64,000 bases of DNA from JAGWRI01 sp035700805 (lineage in GTDB: Bacteria > Gemmatimonadota > Gemmatimonadetes > Gemmatimonadales > Gemmatimonadaceae), in assembly GCA_035700805.1 (NCBI GenBank), contig DASSOG010000048.1, positions 54,116-118,115 of the forward strand, written 5' to 3'. Within the stretch, counting starts at the first letter, position 1. Every line of letters begins with the position of its first letter. This document shows positions 40,469 through 47,523 of this stretch, piece by piece. The translations under genes and the position numbers were made by a program. Below the pieces are notes generated by a model. It saw only the letters and a program-made list of their open reading frames with translations, did not search any database and was not told where the DNA came from.

Positions 40469-41422
40469 TCAGTCGCCCGTTGGCTCCTCGACCACGACGT
40501 GCGACACCCGCGTGCGCGCGGCGGTGATCAGGACCACCCCCGCCACGATCACGGCCGTGGCCGAGAGCGTGCGGGCCGTGACGAGCTCGCCGGCAAAGGC
40601 CCAGCCCAGCACCACCGCGATCACCGGATTCACGAAGGCATACGTGGAGGCGCGCGCCGCCGTGGTGTGGCGCAGCACGTACGCGTACGCGGTGAAGCCC
40701 ACCAGCGACCCGAACACCACCAGGTAGCCCCAGCCCAGCCACGAGGCCATGGAAACCTGCGCCAGCGAGAAGCCGGTGGTCTCGCCGGTGAGCGTGGCCA
40801 CCACGAATAGCGCTCCACCACCACACACCATCTGCATCCCGACGGCCAGCAGGGGGACGGGCACGTGGTGCTGCCGCTGCGCCGTGATGGACCCCCCGGC
40901 CCAGACGATGGAACCCAGCACCAGGGCCGCCGCGCCGCTCAGGTCCATGGCGGCGTGCCCGACAAACGCGCCGGGACCCACGAGCGTCACGAGCCCGGCG
41001 AACCCGATGGCCAGCCCGAGCAGCACGGTCGGTCCTGGATTGAGGCCCTGGGGGCGCAGCCAGTCGATCAGCACCATCCAGAGCGGCACGGTGGCCACGA
41101 GCAGGGCAGCCGTCCCCGACGGCACGCGGAGCTCCGACCACGCCACCAGCCCGTTCGCGCCCAGCAGCAGCACACCCACCACCGCCGCGTCGCGCCACTC
41201 GGCCAGGGTCGGCCGGCGTCCCAGTCGGCGGGCGGTGAAGGCAATGAGCAGGACGCCGGCCGTCAGGTGCCGGCCCGACGCCATGAGGAATGGCGGGATG
41301 GTGCGGATGCTGAACCGCATGGCAAGGAAGGTGGAGCCCCACAGCACATAGACCGCGGCAAAGGCGGTCAGCAGGCGCGCGCGTTCGGCGCGTGGGTGGT
41401 CTCCCTTCAGGGGCCCGAGCAT
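40469..41422 (-). CDS. DMT-superfamily (EamA/YedA-like) exporter
   Basis: A 317-residue membrane protein with about ten helices and two EamA repeats. The opening AAVYVLWGSTFLAMRFSI and the mid-repeat WSELRVPSGTAALLVATVPLW resemble YedA-type proteins, and the second repeat ends with PVIAVVLGWAFAGELVTART. Members export amino acids or other metabolites. The substrate is unknown. It lies 126 bp downstream of the GMC operon start region but is on the same strand and transcribed toward it. Confidence 0.92.
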   Translation of the reverse strand: MLGPLKGDHPRAERARLLTAFAAVYVLWGSTFLAMRFSIRTIPPFLMASGRHLTAGVLLIAFTARRLGRRPTLAEWRDAAVVGVLLLGANGLVAWSELRVPSGTAALLVATVPLWMVLIDWLRPQGLNPGPTVLLGLAIGFAGLVTLVGPGAFVGHAAMDLSGAAALVLGSIVWAGGSITAQRQHHVPVPLLAVGMQMVCGGGALFVVATLTGETTGFSLAQVSMASWLGWGYLVVFGSLVGFTAYAYVLRHTTAARASTYAFVNPVIAVVLGWAFAGELVTARTLSATAVIVAGVVLITAARTRVSHVVVEEPTGD

Positions 41423-41453
41423 CGGGGCCGGAATCTAGCGGGGCCGCCGGCGG

Positions 41454-43571
41454 CTATGAACCGACGAGAATCGACATCCCGATGGCGAAGGTGCGCCCGG
41501 GCGCGGGCTCGAAGTACCGTCCGCGCGCCGCGTTGATCACCACCGAGCTCACATACCGCCGGTCGAACAGGTTGCTCACCCCGATGTACGGGCGCACCGT
41601 GGTTCCACGCACCGCGCCGTTCCAGCCCGCCCGCAGGTCCAGCGTGGTCCACGGGGCGGTCTGGAGGTCCAGGGTATCGTCCACCGGGTAGGCGGAGGCA
41701 TGGCGCAGCTCCGCGTCCAGCCAGCCGCCGCGCGCCGCAGCCGGCGCCGTGTGCAGCAGGGCGTCGATCCACGCGGCGGGGACGCCGGGCAGCCGCCGGC
41801 CGGCGAGGTCGCGTCCGTCGGACAGGTAGCTCGTATATCGGAAATCGGATTGGGTCCAGTTGAGCGTCAGCGAGGTCCCGGGGGCGATTGGACCGTGTAC
41901 CCCGGCTTCCAGCCCGCGGTGGCGCGATCGTCCCGAATTCCGGTAGAACTGCCGCCCCGGCGAGCTGGTCACCTCAAAGGCCACGAGTTCGCCGCGCACC
42001 GCCACCTGGTACAGGGCGAGTGAATACGCCCACCGCATGCCCAGGTTCCCGCGGGCCCCGACCTCGTAGATCGTGGCCGTCTGCGGCGACAGCTCGGCGT
42101 TGAACCCGCCCGCCGTGTCCGGGCGGTTGGCCAGTTCCGTGGTGGTCGGGGTCTGGAAGGAGGTGCCGACGGTGGCGTAGAGCGTGGCGGCGTCCGATAC
42201 CTGCACCGTGAGCCCGCCGGTGCCACTCAGCGCGTCCATCAGGCGGTGGCCCGAATCGTCGGGGTTGCCGCCGCCCACCAGGCGATCCTGCACCGCGAAG
42301 CGCGTGCGGTCATACCGCACTCCACCCGTGAGCGACGTGCGCGGGCCGAGTGACAGCACGCTTCGCAGGAAGGGCCCCACCGTGCTCACCTGTTCCAACT
42401 GGTCCAGCGACGTCGGAGGCGCCGCCTGGCCGGCCTGGTTCGCGAAGTTCGCGCGGTCGTCGCGTTGCCATTGTGCGTCGATGCCGGCGGTGAGCGTCTG
42501 CGGCACGCCCGCCAGCGTCACCGGGCGCGTGGCCAGCGCGCGCACGCCGAACGCCGTCCGGTTGAGATCTATGTACGCGAATGTCTGCGGGTTGCGCAGG
42601 TCACGCCCCAGCCCGAAGGTCGTGATGGACGCCGTCCCGCCCCCGGCGAAGTCGCGCTGCAGGGTCACGCCGCCCTGGAGCTGGCGGACCGCCTTGCCGG
42701 CGGCAGTCGCGGTGTACACGGGCTCGACCGTGTCGGGGTTGGCCTTGAACTCGGCCAGGGTAATGGCACCCGGATTATCGGCGCGCGGATTGTCCGCGGC
42801 GGCGAACAGCGCGCGGATCGTCCACCCCACGCCCAGGGGGAGGGCCAGGTGCAGGTCCAGCTTTCGCAGGTCGGCGCTGCCGTGGGGACGCTGCCCGGTG
42901 TATGCCAGGCGCGATGCGGTGGCCTGCACCACGCCGTTGCCCACCGGCAGGCGCGTGCGCGAAAGCCACTTGGCGTAGCCGCGGTCAAGGCCGTCGGCGG
43001 GCGCCCCGGCGTCCACGCGCACTTCGCTCGCTGCCCTGCGAGGCGGCACGGGGTCGGTCCAGATGCTGATCACACCACCGGCGGCATTCCCGAACAGCGA
43101 CGACGATGGGCCCCGCAGCACCTCGATGCGGTCGGTCGCGCCCAGCTCGATGTTCGTCAGTTGCCCCTGGCCATCGGGGAGCGTCTGCGGAATGCCGTCC
43201 ATCAGCACCGTGATGCCGCGGACCGCGAACGCGGAGCGCGCGCCGAATCCGCGGATGGAGATGCGCTGGTCCAGCGAGAAGTTGTAGCGGTTGGCCACGT
43301 ACACCCCGGGTACGAGGCCCAGCGATTCGTCCAGGCCCAGGGTCGCATGCCCTCGGGTGATCCCGGCCCCCTGCACCAGCGCGGTCGCGCCCGGCACCCG
43401 GTCGCGTGCCAGGTTGGACCGCGTGGCGGAGACCCCGATGGGAGGCAGGTGCGTCGTGTCGGTTGCGGCGCGGCCAGTGCGGGGCGGCGTGCCCTGCGCT
43501 GCGGCGGTGCGCGCCGCCAGCCCCAGGGCGGTGCTGCACAGGATCGAGCGTATTGCCGCGCTCACGTGCAT
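41454..43571 (-). CDS. TonB-dependent outer-membrane receptor
   Basis: A 705-residue receptor. A signal peptide (about 1-25, ending TAAAQG) is followed by the plug domain: PPIGVSATRSNL, a TonB-box-like start, ISIRGFGARSAFAVRGITVL, QLTNIELGATDRIEVLRGPSS and NAAGGVISIWT. A beta-barrel with alternating aromatic strands fills the rest, including a C-terminal NLFDRRYVSSVVIN segment near the end. No N-terminal signalling domain is present, so it does not directly signal to the neighbouring sigma factor. Ligand unknown; siderophores, vitamins and glycans are all possible. I chose ATG 43571 because it begins the signal peptide. Confidence 0.92.
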   Translation of the reverse strand: MHVSAAIRSILCSTALGLAARTAAAQGTPPRTGRAATDTTHLPPIGVSATRSNLARDRVPGATALVQGAGITRGHATLGLDESLGLVPGVYVANRYNFSLDQRISIRGFGARSAFAVRGITVLMDGIPQTLPDGQGQLTNIELGATDRIEVLRGPSSSLFGNAAGGVISIWTDPVPPRRAASEVRVDAGAPADGLDRGYAKWLSRTRLPVGNGVVQATASRLAYTGQRPHGSADLRKLDLHLALPLGVGWTIRALFAAADNPRADNPGAITLAEFKANPDTVEPVYTATAAGKAVRQLQGGVTLQRDFAGGGTASITTFGLGRDLRNPQTFAYIDLNRTAFGVRALATRPVTLAGVPQTLTAGIDAQWQRDDRANFANQAGQAAPPTSLDQLEQVSTVGPFLRSVLSLGPRTSLTGGVRYDRTRFAVQDRLVGGGNPDDSGHRLMDALSGTGGLTVQVSDAATLYATVGTSFQTPTTTELANRPDTAGGFNAELSPQTATIYEVGARGNLGMRWAYSLALYQVAVRGELVAFEVTSSPGRQFYRNSGRSRHRGLEAGVHGPIAPGTSLTLNWTQSDFRYTSYLSDGRDLAGRRLPGVPAAWIDALLHTAPAAARGGWLDAELRHASAYPVDDTLDLQTAPWTTLDLRAGWNGAVRGTTVRPYIGVSNLFDRRYVSSVVINAARGRYFEPAPGRTFAIGMSILVGS

Positions 43572-43578
43572 GATGACG

Positions 43579-43630
43579 GGTTCCGTGGCATGATCGACTG
43601 ACTCCCGAAGCCGGAAGTTACAAGGGAACC
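43579..43630 (-). promoter_or_regulatory. Possible structured leader of the TonB receptor gene
   Basis: Read on the minus strand, GGTTCC (43630-43625) can pair with GGAACC (43584-43579), and inside it CTTCCG and CGGGAG can form a small hairpin. The inner bases GGAGTCAG resemble part of a cobalamin-riboswitch 3' end, but the conserved core is not there. The GGAACC arm lies 8 nt before the start codon, so the fold could hide the ribosome binding region. Confidence 0.25.
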
Positions 43631-43696
43631 ATGCCCCCGGAACGCGGCTTAGTTGCGCGATGCACAATTCCGCCACATATGACCTGTACCACACGC

Positions 43697-43740
43697 ACCG
43701 GACATCCGGTGGGTCCCGAGGTCCGTCCGCCGTCGGACGG
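43697..43740. promoter_or_regulatory. Two inverted repeats between the TonB receptor and sigma factor genes
   Basis: ACCGGA-CA-TCCGGT is a perfect 6-bp inverted repeat at 43697-43710. CCGTCCG-CCGT-CGGACGG is a perfect 7-bp repeat at 43723-43740. Both sit in the 227-bp region from which the two genes are read in opposite directions, so they may be operators. Confidence 0.35.
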
Positions 43741-43798
43741 GCATTCCACGCGGCGCGGCGACGTCCGCGGGGGCCTGCCGGTCATCCAACTCTCTCAC

Positions 43799-44401
43799 AT
43801 GCCCGCCCCTGTCCCTGATCGCGGTCCTGCTCCCGCCGACGCCGACTTCGAGCGCGAGGCGCTGCCCTGGCTTGACGACGTGTACCGGTTCGCGCTCTCG
43901 CTCACGCGCGATCCGTCCGACGCCGACGACGTGGTGCAGGAAACCTTCCTGCGCGCCTACCGCTCGTGGCACACCTACACGCCGGGCAGCGACTGTCGTC
44001 GGTGGCTGTTCACCATCTGCCGGAACGTCTTCCTGCGCTCCGTCGAGCGCGAGCGCCACACGGTCGACCTCACGGACGCGGAACACGACGTTATTGGCGC
44101 CGCCGAGGTGTATGCGGCCGCGCTGGAGGACGGCTATACTGACCTGTTCTCGCGCGTGGATGTGCTGCCTGCCATCAATCGGGCGGTCCGCGAACTGCCC
44201 GAACCCTTTCGCAGCACGATGGTGATCGTGGATATCGAGGATCAGCCGTACGATGCCGCCGCCGAGATCCTGGGCGTGCCCATCGGCACCATTCGCTCGC
44301 GACTCTTTCGCGGGCGCCGCATGGTCCAGGAGCGCCTGCTGGCGTACGCCCGCGATGCCGGCGTTGCCGGTGTCCCCATCAAACCAAGGGAGGTCCTATG
44401 A
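43799..44401 (+). CDS. ECF-type RNA polymerase sigma factor (SigR/RpoE-like)
   Basis: A 200-residue ECF sigma factor. Region 2 is seen as DVYRFALSLTRDPSDADDVV, then QETFLRAYRSWHTYTPGSDC and RRWLFTICRNVFLRS. Region 4 has AVRELPEPFRSTMVIVDIED, followed by AAAEILGVPIGTIRSRLFRGRR. The ATG at 43799 lacks a clear ribosome binding site; the frame is open further upstream, but that part is not family-like. Its stop overlaps the start of the zinc anti-sigma gene (ATGA). The pair resembles the SigR-RsrA group that responds to thiol oxidation. Confidence 0.9.
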   Translation: MPAPVPDRGPAPADADFEREALPWLDDVYRFALSLTRDPSDADDVVQETFLRAYRSWHTYTPGSDCRRWLFTICRNVFLRSVERERHTVDLTDAEHDVIGAAEVYAAALEDGYTDLFSRVDVLPAINRAVRELPEPFRSTMVIVDIEDQPYDAAAEILGVPIGTIRSRLFRGRRMVQERLLAYARDAGVAGVPIKPREVL

Positions 44402-44664
44402 CCAGTTCCAGGATTCCTCCGCTGCCGCCCGAATGCATGGAGGTGCTCACGCACGTCTGGGACTTCCTGGACGAGCAGTTGACCCCCGAGACTACCGATC
44501 GGCTGACCACGCACCTGAAGAACTGCCCGCAGTGCTTTGGGTACCAGTCGTTTCAGGAGCAGTTTCTGGACGCGCTCGCCACGCTTGGTGATCGTCCGGG
44601 CGCGCCGCCCGCGCTGCGTGAGCGGGTACTCAGCGTCCTGCGGGAGCAGGGGTTCGCCCGGTAA
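44398..44664 (+). CDS. Zinc anti-sigma factor, RsrA-like
   Basis: An 88-residue soluble protein with the zinc anti-sigma motif HxxxCxxC (H39, C43, C46 in THLKNCPQC) and an earlier cysteine C13. The helix WDFLDEQLTPETTDRLTTHL fits the anti-sigma domain. It has no membrane segment, as in RsrA, where disulfide formation frees the sigma factor. A strong AGGGAGG ribosome binding site lies 4 nt before the ATG, inside the sigma gene, so it is coupled to its target. Confidence 0.88.
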   Translation: MTSSRIPPLPPECMEVLTHVWDFLDEQLTPETTDRLTTHLKNCPQCFGYQSFQEQFLDALATLGDRPGAPPALRERVLSVLREQGFAR

Positions 44665-44676
44665 GACCCGGCGGTG

Positions 44677-45135
44677 TCAGGCGTGGGTGCGCAACGGGAC
44701 GCGCTCGCCCCGCTCGCCGTTCACCACCACCACGCTGTGCACGTCCATGTCGGGCGCCAGCGACGCGGCCACGGTGCAGTATTTCTCAAAGGCCAGCGTC
44801 GCGGCCCGCTCGGCCTGCGCCCGCTCGATGCCGTCGCCCGTGATCAGGTAGGTCAGCTCGATGGCCATGAATCGCCGCGGGTGCTCCGCGCGCCGGTGTC
44901 CCACGACGTCCACGTCGAGCGTGGCCACCGGGGTGCGCCGCTTGGCCAGGATGTCCACCACGTCAATCGCGTTGCACACGGCCAGCGCGCTGAGCACCAT
45001 ATCGGGTGGGGCCTGGGCTGCGGCGCCGTCGCCGTCCAGCAGCGCGCGCGGTCCATCGGGGCGTCCCGATTCAAAACGGTGGTCGCCGCGCCAACTGGCA
45101 CGGATGGTGTTCACGGGTCCCGCGGGTGCTGTCAT
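44677..45135 (-). CDS. OsmC-family peroxiredoxin-like protein
   Basis: A 152-residue OsmC/Ohr fold protein. Both catalytic cysteines are present: one in LSALAVCNAIDVVDIL and one in AFEKYCTVAASL. The pattern is like the YhfA/OsmC branch rather than Ohr itself. Such proteins use the cysteine pair to reduce organic hydroperoxides. GGAG lies 9 nt before the ATG. It follows csaA by 12 nt in the same operon and is convergent with the RsrA-like gene; a role in thiol stress would fit that setting. Confidence 0.88.
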   Translation of the reverse strand: MTAPAGPVNTIRASWRGDHRFESGRPDGPRALLDGDGAAAQAPPDMVLSALAVCNAIDVVDILAKRRTPVATLDVDVVGHRRAEHPRRFMAIELTYLITGDGIERAQAERAATLAFEKYCTVAASLAPDMDVHSVVVVNGERGERVPLRTHA

Positions 45136-45147
45136 GATCGTGTGCTC

Positions 45148-45480
45148 CTATCCGATTCGAGTTCCGTTGGCCACGGCCTGGTCGAGGTTCGCCAGCACCA
45201 CCTCACCCTCGGCGGGCAGTGCCCCCAGCACCAGCACCTGGCTCTCGTAGCCGGCAATGCGTCTCGTGCCCAGGTTCACGGCGGCCACTACCTGGCGGCC
45301 CACGAGCTGCTCCGGTGTGTAATGGACCGTGAGCTGGGCGCTCGACCGCCGAATGCCGATTTCGGGGCCGAAGTCCAGCGTCAGCTTGATGGCCGGCTTG
45401 CGGGCCTCAGGGAACGGGTAGGCGGCCAGGATGGTACCCACCCGGATGTCAATCGCGGCGAAATCCTCGGCGCTCGGCAT
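45148..45480 (-). CDS. csaA: CsaA-like tRNA-binding-domain protein
   Basis: A 110-residue single-domain protein with the OB fold of the tRNA-binding domain. It shows FAAIDIRVGTILAAYPFPEA, ARKPAIKLTLDFGPEIGIR, SSAQLTVHYTPEQLVGRQV and GYESQVLVLGA. Its length and order equal those of CsaA, a dimeric chaperone-like protein linked to protein export. ATG 45480 is the start; an in-frame TTG three codons earlier is less likely. It is transcribed with osmC. Confidence 0.92.
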   Translation of the reverse strand: MPSAEDFAAIDIRVGTILAAYPFPEARKPAIKLTLDFGPEIGIRRSSAQLTVHYTPEQLVGRQVVAAVNLGTRRIAGYESQVLVLGALPAEGEVVLANLDQAVANGTRIG

Positions 45481-45597
45481 GGACCCCAAGCTAGCACCGA
45501 TAATCCCGTGTCGCAGCCGGCGTGGGCGGCCCTGTCATCGCTTGCGGCGCGCAGGCACCTGAGGCACCTTCCTTGCCGGTTCCTGAACCCAGCTTTG

Positions 45598-45867
45598 ATG
45601 TCCGACGATATCCTGTACCAGCGATTCCTTTCCTACGGTCCGGCGGTGCGCATCCGGCGCACCAGCGAAGCGGGCACGGCGCCGGTCACGGCCGTGCTTG
45701 AGGTGGACCGGCGCGCCGGGACACCGCGTGAGAAGGAGGGCGGCAACCCGCCGCCGCTCATGCACTGCGAAGGCGCCAGCGAGGCCGCGGTGCTCGAACT
45801 CCTGGAGCCCACCGCGCGCGACGACCGCCTGATCGTGCAATTGATGCGGGAGAAACAGCTCCGCTAG
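45598..45867 (+). CDS. Small hypothetical protein
   Basis: 89 residues: ILYQRFLSYGPAVRIRRTSE, a basic loop with PREKEGGNPPP, then EGASEAAVLELLEPTARDD and a charged LMREKQLR end. It may be a small alpha/beta protein. No signal, membrane segment or known motif was seen. The ribosome binding site is weak. I regard it as a real gene because the frame fits between neighbours, and the next small gene lies 32 nt further on the same strand. Confidence 0.5.
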   Translation: MSDDILYQRFLSYGPAVRIRRTSEAGTAPVTAVLEVDRRAGTPREKEGGNPPPLMHCEGASEAAVLELLEPTARDDRLIVQLMREKQLR

Positions 45868-45899
45868 GTTCAGTCCAGGCCTACCCGCTGCCGAGTCAG

Positions 45900-46226
45900 A
45901 TGCCCAACGATCCCCTGCAGTCCCGACGGATGATGGTGAGTGCCGCCAAGCGGCTGCTCGTCACGCGTCACGATGAGGCACGGCGCGACCTCACGCCCGA
46001 CGCCGACTTTCCCCGCCTTACCCTCAGCGCCCTGGAAAAGATCAGCATGTCACGCTCCCGCGAACGCATCCTCAACAACCTCGACGACATGTATCGCGAG
46101 GCCTTTGATCGCGCCAAGACGGCCGACGATTCCACGCAGATGACCACGCTGGATTTTGCGTACCGGCGCGAGCAACTGTACCTGGAAATCCTGCTCGACA
46201 TCCGCGACGCGATGGAACGACGGTAG
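45900..46226 (+). CDS. Small helical hypothetical protein
   Basis: A 108-residue soluble protein of charged helices, such as MVSAAKRLLVTRHDEARRDL, ISMSRSRERILNNLDDMYRE and AYRREQLYLEILLDIRDAME. Its alternating basic and acidic segments suggest a helical bundle or a partner-binding protein. I do not recognise the family. It is 32 nt after the previous small gene and convergent with terC. Confidence 0.55.
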   Translation: MPNDPLQSRRMMVSAAKRLLVTRHDEARRDLTPDADFPRLTLSALEKISMSRSRERILNNLDDMYREAFDRAKTADDSTQMTTLDFAYRREQLYLEILLDIRDAMERR

Positions 46227-46233
46227 CTCGCCG

Positions 46234-47175
46234 TCAGCCGCTGGCCGCCGTGCGGGTGCGCGGCCATATGAGCGAACCCGCAATAGTCGCCGAGAGCACC
46301 ACCAGGATCACCACCAGCGAGCCCCAGACGGGCAGCGTCACCCAGTGGTCCACCAGCATCTTCACGCCAATGAACGTGAGGATCACGGCCAGCCCGTACT
46401 TCAGCAGGTAGAAGCGGTCAATCACGCTCACCAGCAGGAAGTAGAGCGACCGGAGCCCCAGCACGGCAAAGATGTTCGACGTGAAGACCAGGAACGGGTC
46501 GCGCGTGACGCCGAACACCGCCGGAATCGAATCAATGGCGAACGCCAGGTCAGTGACCTCCACCAGCACCAGGACCAGCAGCATCGGCGTGGCCACCCGG
46601 CGCCCCTTGTGGCGCGTGAAGAAGCGCACGCCGTCATAGTGCGGCACCATGGGCACGAACCGGCGCACCAGCCGCACCACCAGGTTCTTCTCGCCGTCAA
46701 ACTCCTGGGTGTCGTCGTGGAACGCCATCCGCACGCCGGTAAAGACCAGCATGGCGCCAAAGATGTACAGCACCCAGTGGAACCGCGCGAGCAGCACCGC
46801 GCCAATGCCAATGAAGGCGCCCCGCAGCACCAGGGCGCCCAGGATGCCGTAGAACAGCACCCGATGGTGCGATTTCCTGGGAACGCCAAAGTACGAGAAG
46901 ATGAGCGCCATCACGAAGATGTTGTCGGCGCTCAGCGATTCCTCCAGCAGGTAGCCCGTGAGGAAGGTGACGGCCACCTGCGTCCCGTCCAGGATCCGCA
47001 GCCCCGCGGCGAAGAGCACCGCGAGCAGCACCCAGAACGTGGTCCAGAGCGCCGCCTCGCGCGGCTGGATCTCGTGTGCCTCGCGATTGAAGACGCCCAG
47101 GTCCAGCGCCAGCATCGCGACGATGAAGGCAATGAACCCGACCCAGAACCAGATGTTGGACGCGATGGTCTGCAT
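46234..47175 (-). CDS. TerC/Alx-family membrane protein
   Basis: A 313-residue protein with about nine membrane helices. Family motifs are present: FIVAMLALDLGVFNREAHEI, the conserved EESLSADNIFVMALIFSYFG, YGILGALVLRGAFIGIG, and the second-half EVTDLAFAIDSIPAVFGVTR. The acidic residues in the two repeats are thought to bind a metal such as manganese, as proposed for Alx. A yybP-ykoY riboswitch sometimes precedes such genes, but I see none here. Confidence 0.93.
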   Translation of the reverse strand: MQTIASNIWFWVGFIAFIVAMLALDLGVFNREAHEIQPREAALWTTFWVLLAVLFAAGLRILDGTQVAVTFLTGYLLEESLSADNIFVMALIFSYFGVPRKSHHRVLFYGILGALVLRGAFIGIGAVLLARFHWVLYIFGAMLVFTGVRMAFHDDTQEFDGEKNLVVRLVRRFVPMVPHYDGVRFFTRHKGRRVATPMLLVLVLVEVTDLAFAIDSIPAVFGVTRDPFLVFTSNIFAVLGLRSLYFLLVSVIDRFYLLKYGLAVILTFIGVKMLVDHWVTLPVWGSLVVILVVLSATIAGSLIWPRTRTAASG

Positions 47176-47280
47176 CAGGCAGTACGGGGGTAGTGATCCG
47201 GCAGTGGTGGCATCGTGGCGTGAAAGGTAATCTCAGAGAGTCCGCGCACGACCCACCCCACGCCACCAGTGCCCGAACCC

Positions 47281-47499
47281 ATGGCCACGCCCGCGATCAG
47301 CCGTATCATCGTCAACGCCCGCATCCGGACGGGCGACCCGCGGCGACCCTGGGCCGATGCCGCGGCGCTGACCGGGGAGACCATCGTGTCGTTAGGGTCC
47401 AGCGCCGAGATCAGGAAGCTCGCCCCGGACGCCCCGGCGCTGGACGCGCACGGGGCCGAGCTCGGCGTGGATGACCTGCCGCACTATGCCGGGGACTGA
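47281..47499 (+). pseudogene. N-terminal relic of an amidohydrolase gene
   Basis: About 72 residues match the first strands of YtcJ-type amidohydrolases (RIIVNARIRTGDPRRPWADA, then TIVSLGSSAEIRKLAPDAP and LDAHGAE). Where the family would continue with the metal-binding HxH region, the frame runs into an unrelated short end and stops. The catalytic part is absent; the next 25 bp already belong to the end of the lipoprotein gene. A deletion with the large lipoprotein gene now next to it would explain this. Confidence 0.6.
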
Positions 47500-47523
47500 C
47501 CGGCGCCCGGATGAGCTGCCCCG

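Noticed and set aside
43579..43680. Cobalamin or TPP riboswitch before the TonB receptor
   Set aside because: Only a short fragment resembles the cobalamin 3' end; the conserved core and sufficient length are missing, so I list only a weak structured leader.
47176..47280. yybP-ykoY manganese riboswitch before terC
   Set aside because: No matching conserved loops were found in the roughly 100-bp upstream region.
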